Source of the DNA: Ctenosaura bakeri
Lineage: Eukaryota; Chordata; Lepidosauria; Squamata; Iguanidae
Direction of reading: 5' to 3'
Assembly (NCBI GenBank): GCA_948474755.1
Contig: CAOLHI010002135.1
Coordinates: forward strand, 62,001-126,000
DNA: 64,000 nucleotides
Shown: positions 1 to 12,060 of the stretch, piece after piece
Numbering within the stretch: the first letter of the stretch is position 1
Layout of the letters: each line of letters starts with the position of its first letter
The notes under the pieces: model-generated
What the model was told of the DNA's origin: nothing
The model's input: the letters and a program-made list of their open reading frames with translations, nothing else
The model's database searches: none
Made by a program: the position numbers and the translations under genes

Positions 1-1388
1 TTCTACCAAAAACAACAAAAACAAAACGTATGTGGCCATTTTGTCCAGAATAGAACCATTTCTGCAGATAAAATATCATTTGCTGCACAGGAAATGGTTT
101 TGCCTGAACAGAGAATCCTGTAATTAGGGACTTGTTCTGTACAAAACTTGCACCTACTAAGTTTTGCATAGAAAACAGCATGTTCTGCAGAACAAATAAA
201 GTGCTGTTTCCTGCACAAAAATACCTTGTTTGACTTTTGCACAGAGTAAGCCCCTAATTAAATATTTTTCAAAAACTGCAGTTTTTGAAGAAGAGTGAGA
301 TTAACATTGTTACAATTATTCAAGTATTCCTTCATGAAGAAAATTAATGAAGAGTTACATCCATAATGAGTACCTCAGTCCCTTGTAATTTAGGATTTCA
401 TAGGCTGACTGCATACTGTCATGTTAAATTGGATGCAAAATTCAACTTGCAATCTTTGCAGCTCTCTTAGCATAAATGTTACATGCACACTGCAGCCAAA
501 CCTTCACAGAGTTGCTGCTGCATCTTGGATCACCCTGACAACAAATACATGGAGACATGGAGAGAGAGGAGCAGTCAGCTATATAATGCATAAACAAAAA
601 TTGGTTCTCTCTTAATGGTATTTAACACTGTTGTCAGAAGACTAAGTAACTACCCTTAAATTTAAATTTAACTTCCATAAACATGTGTCGTTTTGCCCCA
701 ACTATTCTTGTCTTCCCATTTCACTGTGTCACTACCACATCCTCCCAAGGCATCCTGCTTCTTTCAGACATACTGTCAAACCTGTCAGAATGTTCATTTA
801 AGCTTCTTGCTGTATGTTTGTGGTTGCTCGCTTGGATGATATATTTGGACAGGGTTTTTTTTTTTTACCCTTAATTTACTTGATTGTCAAAAAATATCTT
901 TGACACTTAAAGAACTGGATGCAGAGCTAATCTTTCCTAATTTGGGTGTGTGTATGTGAAGCAATCAATGCCAGATTGGTTCCTATCTGCCCAACTGATA
1001 GTTTCATTCAGTCATTCATTCTTACAGCACCATTAGCATGCACAGCTCATTAAGCAAAAGCATAAGCAAAATAAACAAAAGAGAGGAAAGGAAAGGGAAA
1101 GAGATAGACGAGACGGCAAGAAGAAAAGAGCAAGATTGAGAATGTGAACAGACTAGGGTGCCAAGGGACAAAAAGAGAAGGAGGAGGAAGAAGAAAGACA
1201 ATAAAGAAAACTGTTATCAAATGCAGTTATGTTACCAGGCCATACACCCCCACATTTTGATATGGTCTAATTGTCAAAATATATTAATTGGCAGATGTGT
1301 TGGCATAAAATATGAATTATATACACTGACTGGAAGTCATGTGGAAGAAGGGACCCTTGCTGAAAAACAGGCCAAAAGGTAACCCCAG
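1..1388. other. AT-rich stretch, no gene recognised
   Basis: No coding exon is visible. The first 260 bases contain several loosely repeated 'ttctgcag/ctgcacag' words and a 9-base inverted pair (121-129 with 252-260), possibly a decayed DNA element. A purine-rich tract lies at about 1075-1205 and a T run at about 846-857. Short open frames here are uninterpretable. Confidence 0.5.
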
Positions 1389-2095
1389 TGTGGTCAGGTC
1401 TAAAGTTTACTGAAATTAGCCAAGAAAGCCTGACTTAAGAGCTCTGAGCTAATCCTGTCAACTGACAACCTCAGAAAACAATAAGGTGCCCAGATGCAGA
1501 GGCCAAGACCCCTACTGTGTGCATATCCTACTGCAACCCCCTAGAAACCCCCTTTCAACCAAGACATTGAAACCAATCAGTCCATTCCAGACCCCATTGT
1601 CTGTGTTGCAACTCCCATTGTTCCACACCTGAAATTGCACATACTTTTCACTGCACAGGCTATTTTTTGGGTACAAATGCCCCTGATTTCAGGATGACCA
1701 GAGCAGTCTCTTGAAGGTCTACCCGTCACTCTGCCCATCTGGATCCTGAATAAAAACTGTCTTTAGGTTCTATCTAAGCCAAAATACATTTCTTTTCTTC
1801 ACTACTCTTCTGGTCTGGTAATTATAAATCCCTCGAAACTCTCAACCTCTCTATACATTTTTTCCTCCCTTTTATCCTTCAGTTAGCTCTTGTGTGAATG
1901 TTTGACTATGTCTATCTTGTGTGCATGCATGAGTGAATTCCCTCCAATAAAGACACATTTTTAGCTTACTTTTTAATCTTTGGCTGGTTCTTTTCCTGTG
2001 TGTGCCCCTAAACACTGGTAGCACGGTCTCGTTAAGTTACCCTCCTCTTGCAAGCTAATTCATTCCCCACTTTGACAAGAGGTACTAGCATCACG
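1389..2095 (+). mobile_element. LTR-like repeat A (probable solo LTR)
   Basis: The 3' part resembles the repeat at 12412-13395 in order: a pyrimidine-rich block, a 'cttgtgtgcatg..gagtga' block, an AATAAA-type signal (about 1947), a 'ggctggttctttt' block, 'ggtctcg..gttacc' (about 2026-2043) and 'gctaattc..cccc'. A second AATAAA lies near 1749. The layout suits a U3-R-U5 long terminal repeat. No gag, pol or env frame adjoins it, so a solo LTR is inferred. The left boundary is uncertain and no target-site duplication was established. Confidence 0.4.
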
Positions 2096-2622
2096 CGATA
2101 GTCCTTATGGCACTCACATTTTGGGGTAACAATAAGTATTGTTGTTCTGTTTCACTTGGGGAATCAAAGCAATCTGGGGATGAAAGAGAAACACCACGTC
2201 AATGTAGATTTCTGGGAGGCAGTTCCAGCCAGCCATATGAAAAACCATGGCTGCAAAAAGCAGCCATCTAAGGCTGAAAGTGATTGTTGGTATCTGTGGG
2301 TGGGAAATGTCAAGCCAGAGGAAATTAAACAAGAAGAGATTTTTAGGACATAAGATTTGAAAGATAAGGTGCATGGATGATGGGTCAATGCACAAGTTTA
2401 ATTGTCTACTGGTAAATGCTAATGAGAATTCTATTTCATTCATTTCTGATACGAAATTTCAACATTCACATATTTCTTCATGAAGTGAACATTTTAAAAA
2501 TGTTGGAGAAACTGAAACTGGCAAGATTTTTTCACTCAACAGCAGTGTTCAGTGTTCACAAGTTGGGTTTTAAAAACGATTCGACGAGTACCACCAACTC
2601 ACTTGCAACCCTGATCAGCCAT
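2096..2622. other. Unassigned sequence
   Basis: Several short frames overlap on both strands, but none resembles a known family and base composition looks non-coding. Nothing recognised. Confidence 0.4.
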
Positions 2623-2625
2623 TCA

Positions 2626-2729
2626 GGCCATTTCCACACTAGACTGTTATAGCACTATTATTCCACTTTCAACATCCTATGGAATCCTGGGGTTTGCAGT
2701 TTAGGGAGGGATCTAGTGCGGAAATGGCC
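2626..2729. mobile_element. MITE, GGCCATTTCC family (short copy)
   Basis: Starts with ggccatttccacactag and ends with ctagtgcggaaatggcc, which are near-perfect inverted termini. The interior carries the family core 'ggaatcctggggtttgcag'. The direct repeat TCA flanks both sides (2623-2625 and 2730-2732), read as a 3-bp target-site duplication. It is non-coding and about 104 bp, shorter than the ~180 bp copies at 29.6 and 54.5 kb, so it is internally deleted. A PIF/Harbinger-like origin is inferred from the 3-bp duplication and GG-starting ends. Confidence 0.75.
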
Positions 2730-2869
2730 TCAATTTCATAGTGTGATGAAGGGGGCAGCAGAAGCTCCATGTAGAAGCTTTGCCTCCCAGTGTCCCCATC
2801 TCCATGGAAGGAAGGAGGTGTATTTCACCCTTCACACACTCAATGTCTCAGTGTGAAGAAGTTTTTTAA

Positions 2870-3097
2870 GGGCCTTTTCATGCCACCTATTTGTAGTGCT
2901 GTGATTCCACGTCAACTGCCACAGTTCCATCCTATCTCATCCCATCAAATTTGGAGTTCAAGGAGGAGTATTTAACATTCTCAGAAAAAAAGCTTAAGTG
3001 CCTCTGATAAAACTATAAAACACAGGCTTTCATGGAATGCAGCCATGGAAGATAAACTGGAATTATAGTGCTGTAACAGTGTTGTATGAAAGTGTCC
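2870..3097. mobile_element. MITE, GGGCCTTTTCA family
   Basis: The left end (gggccttttcatgcc...gtagtgctgtgattcca) and right end (tggaattatagtgctg...atgaaagtgtcc) are imperfect inverted repeats over about 40 bases. Flanks are TAA (2867-2869) and TAG (3098-3100), close to a 3-bp duplication. It is about 228 bp and has no coding capacity. The terminal style resembles the GGCCATTTCC MITEs, but the interior differs. Confidence 0.6.
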
Positions 3098-5018
3098 TAG
3101 GTATAGTCAGGAGAATATGTTTAGAAGTATCAATGCAAGAGGAAATTCTACCTGAAATTCCCTCTGTAGTTGTGGGGATAATGCAGTAGGGTCCATGCAT
3201 ACAATCTTGCTCTACCAGATGTTTGTTTTGAGGAGGCTAACAGGCCACAATTTAAAGTTTTATATATTGTATACAAAGTATTATTCAAACTTATTTTATA
3301 TCTATATTTTAAAAAAATGCAAATAAAAAACCCCTCTACCTTAACTTTCAATACTGTCTTACAAATAGATTCAGTGTGTCTTACTGTGCGCACTCAGTCC
3401 ATGTTGAAATGCACTCATTGATATTGCAACCGATTAAAAGCCTCTATTTGTCCTGACTGTTGGAGACACTGTGTTATGACTCAACTCAAGAGATCAGGCC
3501 ACTTTGGCAACAAAAACCAAACGACACAAAACAAAATGTTGAATTAGACTATGAAGTACCATTTTTCCCAACAAAAATTTCACATAATTTTAAGAATGAA
3601 GAGGGAGCAGCTTTTTTGTTTGCCTCATTGACCCTTTTTTGCCACCTCCCCTGCTACCCTTGCTGGAGTTTTTATAACACCGTCATCATCGTCATCATCA
3701 TCATCATCTGGCAGGTGCCGGCAATGGAAAACAGCACTAATTACAACCAGGAGCAAAGAGCAGATGGGCGAGTGAATTGTACCAAACTGGATGGAGAAGT
3801 GGAAGAAAAGATAAAGATACAAGAAGAAACTGGGTAAGAAGGACAGAATGTACAGATTCACGGAACAGAAGGTGTCAGTAACCAACAACACCAGCAAACA
3901 GAAGATAGAGAATAGAAAATATAGAAAATACAGAATACTGGAGGTGGACAACCAAGACAATATGAGCACTGCAGATCAAAGGGGAGAAGAATACCTTGAA
4001 AGCAGCAAGATGAGAGGGTAAGGTAAAGTAACAAGAGACGCTAAACAGCCAAGGGGAAACGGAGAGGGGTGTTTGAAGGTGGCCTCCCTAATCAAAACTA
4101 ACAAGAATCATGGAATCCAGGGTCAAACTGCAGGTAGTAAAATTAATTTTCAGCAGTTTAGGAACTGTCATGCAACAAAGGTGAGAGACAGTACCTTCAT
4201 CCTTTTCCTGAGTACAACTGCATTTTTTAAGCTCATCCATTCCCATTCAATAGGTGACTAAGAAATGTTTTGTTTTGTTTTTTTGTTTTCAGAAAGGATA
4301 CAGATGCTTCCTTCTCTCCCAGGCTCAAAACAATTTCATAGAGTGGAGCAAAAACCATTAATGGGATTTTTCACCATCATTCTAGTAAGGATTTTGGTGT
4401 TGTAACATAATGTGAAATTAAATGCCAAATTAGGATCAACTGCAATGTAATAAACATTGCCTTTTCAACATAAATGTAATTAACTTTCTTGTATTAAACA
4501 GCTGTTTAGCATAAATGTAGTTGCACTTTTTCAATAACTTTCCTATTTCTTGTTGAATTCCTGCAGAAAGTAATCCATTTGACTTACAACAGCAAGTTTC
4601 CCTGATGTGGTTTTGAAAGTGCTTATAGCAAAACTCCCTTAAAATCTCATTTGAAGAACAATTAGTGAAATGCAGTCAGAACAAATTAAGTTTATTCACC
4701 TCAATTTGTCAATACCATTCAACTGTAGCAAACTGTCATATAAAGGTCACCTATAGATAACACTCTGTAGAATCAGCATTAACTTGTCATATAATATATC
4801 TACTGTTGCAGTTAACCTAGCTGAATACGAAAATGCTGCTCTCTCTGTCTCATTGCTTAGCTATTTGTAGAACATTGTTTTATCAGGCACAGTGGAATCA
4901 ATTTGAGCAAAACTTGTCAGCAACAACTGGCCAAGCACCAAGTTTGTATAGATTTGGTGTTGACCTCGCTCTTCTATATTCTGCAAAGATAACAGAGCAA
5001 TTATCTCTGTCTGATTTA
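3098..5018. other. Unassigned sequence with a short (ATC)n tract
   Basis: AT-rich and non-coding in appearance. A small imperfect (TCA/ATC)n microsatellite lies at 3681-3708 and gives an artificial run of Asp codons in translation. T/G-rich tract near 4268-4290. No exon, RNA gene or mobile element recognised. Confidence 0.4.
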
Positions 5019-5553
5019 GAATCATGGAATCATAGAAATGTAGAGTTGGAAGAGACCACAGGGGCCATCCAGTCCAACCCCCTGCCATGCAGGAACACCC
5101 TCAAAGCACTCCCGACAGATGGCCATCAAGCCTCTGCTTAAAAACCTCCAAGGAAGGAGACTCCACTACACTCCGAGGCAGCCGATTCCACTGCCGGACA
5201 GCCCTGACTGTCAGGAAGTTCTTCCTGAGGTTCAGGTGGAATCTCCTTTCCTGCAGCTTGAATCCATTGCTCCTTGTCCTGGTCTCTGGAGCAGCAGAAA
5301 ACAAGCCCTCACCTTCTTCTACATGGCATCTCTTCAAATATTTAAACATGGCTATCATGTCCCCTCTTAACCAGCTCTCTAAGTCTATCCTCATAGGGTT
5401 TCATGGCTTCCAGGCCTCTCACCATTTTGGTCACCCTCCTCTGGACTTGCTCCAGCTTGTCAATATCCCTCTTGAATTGGGGTGCCCAGAACTGGACACA
5501 GGATTCAATATGGGGTCTAACCAAAGCAGAGTAGAGTGGTACCAATACCTCTA
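5019..5553 (-). mobile_element. CR1 LINE fragment, 3' end
   Basis: Read on the minus strand, this encodes the C-terminal part of the CR1 ORF2 reverse transcriptase, starting at '[19 protein letters not shown]'. It continues through the '[12 protein letters not shown]' and 'RFHLNLRKNFLTVRAV.QWNRLP' blocks to 'VVESPSLEVFKQRLDGHL'. The continuation is split over two frames (5545-5342 and 5394-5101), so there is at least one frame break near 5390. The 3' end finishes with the CR1-type octamer-like tail (ttctatgattcc..gattct) at 5019-5040. 5'-truncated, inactive. Confidence 0.85.
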
Positions 5554-5925
5554 GAATACTGATAGGGCAATTTTATACACACACATAACTTTGTGATGTT
5601 TGAAAGTTCTATAGTCCTTCTCTGGTCATGTACTATATGCACATCCACACAGTAAAAGGGCCATAGCCATTTTTATTTGTAAAACATATCTGCATCACAT
5701 GTTTCTACTTAGCGATGGGCCAACAAGCTGGCTGACAATAAATGAGAATAATTACATAACAGTGATGCATTTAAGTCTTTTACTCCAAATCTCAAGTTTC
5801 TACCTTCAAGTTTCAAGTCCTTGAAGATACTTTCCGGTCAAGTCTCAAGTCTGAAAGCCAACTTTATATATTCCAGAATTTCTGGACAGAGTCGAATAAA
5901 GTCAATTTTAAAAATCCAAGCAGAG
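5554..5925. other. Unassigned sequence
   Basis: AT-rich; nothing recognised. It includes a locally repetitive 'tcaagtttc/ccttcaagt' stretch around 5790-5850. Confidence 0.35.
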
Positions 5926-6350
5926 TTGGCCCTCCACATTTGTGATTTTGCCATCTGCACCTTCAGAAGTGGGGCATACGATCCTTCTTACTCCCCATTC
6001 CCCAAGCTGGAGACTTTTGTGCCAATGGGCATAAAAGAGCCTGCCACTTCAGAAGTGGGGAATAGGATCCTTTTTACTCCCTATTACTGAGCTTCAAAAG
6101 CTAGAGAAGGAAGGATCCTTCCTCTCAAGCACATTGCCCAACACATTTGCTATTCCCCTCTGAGACACACCCTGCACTCTGAGGGTGATTCTTGCCTTCT
6201 GTTCTTAGGAAAAGCTTTAGAAGGCTTCTCCAATAGGCAGTGGGGACAGGCTGCTGAGCAGACCTCAAGTCCGCCTCAAGCCCACTGCCTAACCTGTTTG
6301 CTTTTCCCCTCTGAGAAATGTGCCCACACTTTGGGCTTGAGACAGATTGC
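5926..6350. repeat. Decayed repeat with Tigger-like end and internal duplications
   Basis: Begins with a 20-base word (from 'gttggccc' to 'catttgtg') that also starts the Tigger-like MITE at 36108. Two internal pairs of similar segments follow: about 5959-6010 with 6045-6095 ('cttcagaagtgggg..a..atcct'), and about 6125-6180 with 6275-6335 ('ctcaagc.ca.tgcc.aac...ttgct.ttcccctctgaga'). No frame of interest. Boundaries are approximate. Confidence 0.4.
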
Positions 6351-8900
6351 CATGTGGCCAGTAGGCAAAAGGAGATGGAGATGTTGCTCAAAGTTGTAAG
6401 GTTTCTGGATGCATGTGTTATGTTACTGAACCAAGCACAGCAAGTCAATCACTAACAATACATAAGATGATTATAAAGGTTAGCTGTGACATAAGATGCC
6501 TCTAGTGTTATGAAAAATGCCTGCTGCCCATAGGACTGACGGACTGGAGAGGCCAGTTGGCATACTACTGTGTCTTTAATAGTTGTGCACAAGAAGTAAT
6601 TGCAACCATCTGTTATTTGTCATGTAACAGGGTAACAAGCAACATCTGCAGAACCCCCCCCCTTTGACACAGCAAATAATGATACAGAAGCTATCTCTAG
6701 TTTTCAGCTTGGCAACCCTGATCCAGATAGAACAGACACTGGGTTTTTGGACAGGTTATTAGGGCTTAACTACGTTTTCGCACATCTGAGCAGGTCCAGT
6801 GACTGTCCAAGCTCCACCTATGGCTGCAAAATCATAAAAGATGTAAAACTTCAGAAAGCTACCTCAGAAAGCTAGCCTCATCCATGAATCTAAGGAAGAG
6901 GTCGACACATTTGTACTGCATGCAAACTACAGTCCTATTCTGACAACTTACTACAAAATTATCTTCAAATAGAGGCACTGTAGTTTGCTAACAAGGGCCA
7001 AAAAGACTAAGCACAAGTCACGCTCAGCTACAAAAGACATGTTTTCCCTTACTTTCAGAAGCTCTCCTCACTCCTCTTCGGCAATCTTGTTTAATGAAAA
7101 AGAAAATCTTCACTGTTAATCCTAATAAACAATATATGAGCATAACTATGAGAAGGAAATATGAGAATACAGACATTGCAACAAGCCTGAATATGAAGTC
7201 AACATTTCTGGCTCTATTCTTAACTTTTCTACCAAACTCTATACTGTTTGGGTTCATTTTTTTCTTTCACACACATATGAGAATGCAAGAGTGACAAGTG
7301 TTAAAAGAAACAAGATGAACTCTCCTTCGATCACTCACCAAAGAGTACAGTCTAAGACCAAATTCTGATTTATTGAATGCAAGGGCTGGTAATGACTTAT
7401 CAGTCTGGGTGAAAGAAGTCTATTACCCTCTAACCATATATCAAGTGGTTTTCATTTCTGTTATATATAGCATGTCAGGTAGCCCACAGTCAGAGCTGAA
7501 CACTAAATTCATTCCAGGGTTAATAAAACTTCATAGTGAGCAAGAATGACAGACAAGGTCTTGATTATAGAGTGCAGGACAGCAATTTCAGAACAAGCAC
7601 TTCTTTCTATATTTCAAATAAAAAATTAAAGAGATCAAAAACAAAGCATTAGATACAGCAAAAGTGCAATGAAAAGTAGTAAAGCTGACTGCAAGGTCCT
7701 GGATGGAGCTTATGGGCTTAATGAATGTGTTTTTTGCTGAATCCCAAAGACATTTTGGGAGGTATAATCTTCAGAAGTACCTGCTTGGGTACTTCACTTC
7801 ATTTTTGCAAAGCCAACTTAAAAGGGCCCCTTAGGAAGTGATACTTAGATTATTGCTAACTCTCTATGATTAACAGCAGTGCAGCAAGGGAGGGGTGAGT
7901 TCATAGGATAGGGAAAAAAATAACAACAACACAATGTTTCCTCTGGCCCACTTAGTCTAAATCATTTATCTAAAATTAACAATGCCATGGTCTATACCAG
8001 CTCTGACTAGAGGATTCACCAGCAAAAAGAATTTGCTAGATTGAAACTGACTCCATAGCTTGTTGACCTGATTTGCTCTACAACTTGTTGAGAAATTTGC
8101 TCTATAGTAACAGTGTAATATGAGTTCACACTTAATTTAAAACAAGTTCAGAATCACAGAAACATGCAGACTGGTTTGGAACTGGTTCAATTTAGCAAGA
8201 ACAGGCATGAGAGATTATCACAAGAGGCTCTTGATGCCTTGACTAAACCCAGTGATCTCTGCTCTCTTGACAACTACGTCTATAAATAAAATGGGGAGGG
8301 GAGTACAATACAGGGTCTCTACCAAAGTATATTGAATAAGCCAAGCCAAAAAAAAAAAGAAAAAGTAGGTGGTGGTACAGAATTGGAAGTGATAAGAGAG
8401 TGCCTTAACATGTTTGTTTAACTGGACTTCTCTGTTGACAGCTTTCAGTAAATGCCATTATGTCATTTAAAGGAAGAAAAAAAATGCAAAATTGAATGTG
8501 ATTAAATGGCATTTGCAATAATGGAATTAATTGTTCCTTGGTTGCTTATATACAAATGAAAAATCCAGTAAAAGCTTTTAGGTTTTGGAAAATAGCTGAA
8601 CATGCTTCAGTCAAAAGAAAGAACACATAACTTGCTTTGCTTTGTTTTTAAATCCTTACTGTTTTCTTTTCATTCCTACTTTGTTCTGGTGGTGAATTGT
8701 CATCACGCTGGCTTTCAGTTCTGGTGACTGTATGAATGAGACACCTCTAAGAGACCCTGTTATTAACAGCCCTGCACAGGTCTTTCAAACTCTGGCCTAT
8801 GGCTTCCTTGACTGTTGATCTACCTGGTTGCGGCCTTCCTCTTTTCCTTCTACACCAGTGGCAATGCACATGAGTGCTGCTACTTCTGACCTAAGACCTT
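6351..8900. other. Unassigned AT-rich sequence
   Basis: No exon-like frame, RNA gene or clear mobile element seen. Short homopolymer tracts occur (C run near 6653-6662, A runs near 7914 and 8349). Treated as non-coding. Confidence 0.4.
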
Positions 8901-8904
8901 TCCT

Positions 8905-9290
8905 CACAACAGCGCTGTCCTGGCATGGAATCACGCTGCTGCTGGTCCACCGTGCGGGCCATCGCACAGCGTCATTACAGTCCTGCTGCTTTTGCATCTC
9001 CAGCTGCCACGATCATGCAGTAAACCATTATCAGAAAAAAAATCCAGTAATGGCCTACTGTCGCACAATGATTGCATTGCTGGGGGCCGTGCGGGAAAGG
9101 GCAGAAGCGTGATCAAGCACTGCCTTCCTCAGTGCAGCCTAGGAAGAGGCTGGCCACACCGCAGAAGGAAGAGGCGCATCCTGAATGCTGCCCATTCACA
9201 GGCAGCTGGCTGGGTGCGGAGGAGAGCGTTCAGATCCCACTACCATCCCAGCAGTGGCATTGCCGGGATTGCGAAGGGATAATGAGGGAT
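8905..9290. mobile_element. Long MITE-like repeat, related to 51832-52250 (approximate ends)
   Basis: Shares an ordered series of blocks with 51832-52250: an A-rich 'cagaaaaaaaatc..taatggcc', 'ggcagaagcg..', 'cagtgcagcc..gaagaggc', 'caggcagc.ggctgggt' and 'cccagca.tggc..tgcc'. It also shares its left half ('ggtccaccgtgc', 'catcgcacagcgtcattac') with 28478-28745. GC-rich against its surroundings and non-coding. Terminal repeats were not resolved here, so the ends are estimates. Confidence 0.5.
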
Positions 9291-11212
9291 CATAAACAAA
9301 TAAGCAAATTTTGCTACCAGCAGGATTAAACCTGCTCTGGTCAAGGTGGTAGAAGAAACAGTAGATTAAGCCCTTTAAAAGAGTTTGGGTGGTGGTGGCG
9401 GCATGGCAATCTATGCCAACCGGTATTGGTTAAAACAGGGTGAAATATCCTGGCACCCAGACAGGCAAGGAGGAGGTAGAAAAGCTTTGATTCATAGGGA
9501 TAGTAAAGAAAACAGAAAGAACATGGTCCAAAGAGAAATGAAATTAAATGCATTATTCAGAAGTATTCTGAAGCTGTCTCTACATTACTCTCTTCAAATG
9601 TTCCATTGCAATAGTTAGATTGGAGATACCAGCAGATGACAAGAAGGACAAGAAAATATGCCTACACAACCACATTAAGACATTGAGTAACTAATATGGT
9701 TAAAACAGGTGTATGGACAAAGAGAGCTATTATTGTTCCTACTGATTGTCCAATATATGTGGAAAGGGTAAACCAGTTAATCTGAATGCAATGCACCTCT
9801 TTGTTTTGTAGCTTTGATTTTCTAATAGTTTTCTTTTCTTGTCAGTTCAATGGTTCTGAAAAGTCCAAGAGTGGAAAAGTAACAATGGGGGGAAAAGTGG
9901 AAACAGATGATGTTTATTCCAAATAGGACAATTAAGCTGCCACAAAATATCATTGACTTGTCTCCTAATGGGAAATCATTTAAAACTGGGCTCTTAGCAT
10001 TCTTGTAACTGCCCGTTTGCAGCTTTTGGCGACATCCGGTGATAGATAAGCACCAGGATATTTCAAGTAAAATCATTGTGATTTATCAAAGTTTAGCTAC
10101 CTGCAAAATGGCAGCCTTATCATTGACCGAAAATGATCAAACACTTTGTTCGGCCCTATCTTCTACCACAAAGAGAGAGAGAGAGCCAGAGAGAGAGAGC
10201 CAGAAAAGAGAGAGAGAGAGAGAGAGGAAGAGACCAACCCTGAAACCAGCACAAAAAGCCAGAGTTTGTTCCAGTTATAACTGACAACAAAAGGGGAGAA
10301 AAATGCTTGAATGAGTGTTCAAACAATGCAGGAAGATAAGTTCTGCTTGGAGTGAGTGAGAATTCATTCGACAAAGCATTTTATTCCCAAGGTAGCTTTG
10401 TCATTACGGCTTTTGTACATTTGTGACTTGGTTTGGATTTTATATTTAGACTGGCATCCCTGTAGCGAAGGTATGTCTCGCACTCTTAATACCCCACACC
10501 CCATCCCCAGGAAGACAGGTACCAAGGACAGAAATCCCAACATGTAACACAGAACAAAATTATATCCTTTCTTGCACAAGAAAAAGGTTCTTCCTGAAAA
10601 CTCCTTTTCTTTCGTCAAAAGACCCAAAAGATGCAAAAAGTGGCAACTGTGATTTCATTTCATTTTATTCTGTTTTTTATGGAGGATCTCTAAATGTCAA
10701 GGTACTCTTTCTCAGACAAAAATTGTGTCCCTTTTCTTTAAATCTCAAGTGCAACTGCATGTTCTTTCACTTATTCCTTGGGATCTGGAATACATGGAAA
10801 ACAACCTCTTTACCTTAAACGTCCAAGTGGATGCATTATTATGCTTTAACAAAGAAGTGATATAATCTGCCATTTGTATTTATTTGCTAGATAAAGTACA
10901 CTCAGCACTGCGCAGTCTGTCCCTAATACTGCATAAAGGGTCTTTAGGCCCCCCAATTCCATCCTTCTTTATTCCTTTCTTTTCACATCTTAGCATCTTG
11001 GCAGCAGTACCTCCAAGAGCACGCTACCATTTTTGCAGTCTTTTTTTCAAGTTCAGTAGCAACTCAAACTGAGCTCTCTTCATCCTCATTTTCTACACAT
11101 CCTGACTTTGAGAATCTTAGCAGCCATAGCTCAGAGAACCCTGTTCCGTTCTCTACCTGAATTAGAACCCAGTACTGCCCAGGGTTTATAACTAATACCT
11201 CAAAGTTTCTAC
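9291..11212. other. Unassigned sequence with a GA-rich tract
   Basis: Non-coding in appearance. A (GA)n-type purine tract at 10172-10230 accounts for an apparent frame of Glu/Arg residues. Nothing else recognised. Confidence 0.4.
10172..10230. repeat. (GA)n microsatellite, imperfect
   Basis: Runs of gagaga interrupted by 'gcca' and 'aaaa'. The tract is purine-only on the plus strand over most of its length. Confidence 0.8.
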
Positions 11213-11580
11213 GATTCTATGAAGAGAAGGTTAAGAGGGGACATGATAGCCATGTTTAAATATTTGAAGGGATGCCACGTAGAGGAAGGAGGGGGCTTGT
11301 TTTCTGCTGCTCCAGAGACCAGGACAAGGAGCAATGGATTCAAGCTGCAGGAAAGGAGATTCCACCTGAACCTCAGGAAGAACTTCCTGACAGTCAGGGC
11401 TGTCCGGCAATGGAATCTGCTGCCTCGGAGTGTAGTGGAGTCTCCTTCCTTGGAGGTTTTTAAGCAGAGGCTTGATGGCCATCTGTCGGGATTGATTTGA
11501 GGGTGTTCCTGTATGGCAGGGGGTTGGACTGGATGACCCGTGTGGTCTCTTCCAACTCTACATTTCTATGATTCTATGAA
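11213..11580 (+). mobile_element. CR1 LINE fragment, 3' end, flanked by an 11-base direct repeat
   Basis: Plus-strand translation (from 11219) runs from '[19 protein letters not shown]' through 'RFHLNLRKNFLTVRAVRQW' to 'VVESPSLEVFKQRLDGHL' and stops at 11500, uninterrupted. A short 3' UTR follows and ends in ttctatgattctatgaa. The word gattctatgaa occurs exactly at both edges (11213-11223 and 11570-11580), overlapping the CR1 tail word. Heavily 5'-truncated, with only the last ~93 codons. Confidence 0.85.
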
Positions 11581-11949
11581 AGTTCTCATGCAGCCTCCTG
11601 TCCCTTATCCTTTTATACTCCAGGAACCTTATTAGCAGAAGCACAGACAGCCTTCTTCCATTCCCCTACTTAGAAAAACAGACTTGGAAATCCATGGCAG
11701 CAGTGTTTTATTCCCCATCATATCTTTCCTCTTGTCATAAGAATCCTAGCAACAGTCACAGAATGGTCTCTTCTGTTAAAAATAATATCAATAAACACTC
11801 AGTGAATTGTGACGGTCTCCCTTTTTTGCTTTAAAGAAGGTCCCCTTCAAAATTTCTACTTTTTTTAACTTGGAACTCGAACCACCAACAAAAACATACG
11901 CCAAATTTTGATTGTCAAGATTCATTTTCTGGATTTAGATCCCATCTTT
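11581..11949. other. Unassigned sequence
   Basis: AT-rich spacer; nothing recognised. Confidence 0.35.
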
Positions 11950-12060
11950 TGCTATTTCGGCACTACACTGTTATAGCCAGTCGGCCCCTCCCTAAACTGC
12001 AAACCCCAGGATGTTTAAAGTGGAATAATCACACTATAAGAGTATAGTGCGGAAATGGCC
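11950..12060. mobile_element. MITE, GGCCATTTCC family (diverged copy)
   Basis: The right end (tagtgcggaaatggcc) and the interior 'cccctccctaaactgcaaac' match the other copies. The left end is mutated (gctatttcggcactac). About 111 bp. No clear target-site duplication. Confidence 0.6.

Noticed and set aside
121..260. Inverted 9-mer (taattaggg/ccctaatta) as a transposon end
   Set aside because: Only nine bases match, with no matching flanking duplication; insufficient.
3625..3969. Minus-strand frame with an Asp run
   Set aside because: The Asp run is translation of an ATC/GAT microsatellite; the rest has no recognisable content.
5087..5554. 155-codon plus-strand frame
   Set aside because: Antisense to a CR1 reverse-transcriptase fragment.
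10172..10230. Glu/Arg-rich peptide around a GA tract
   Set aside because: Translation of a microsatellite.
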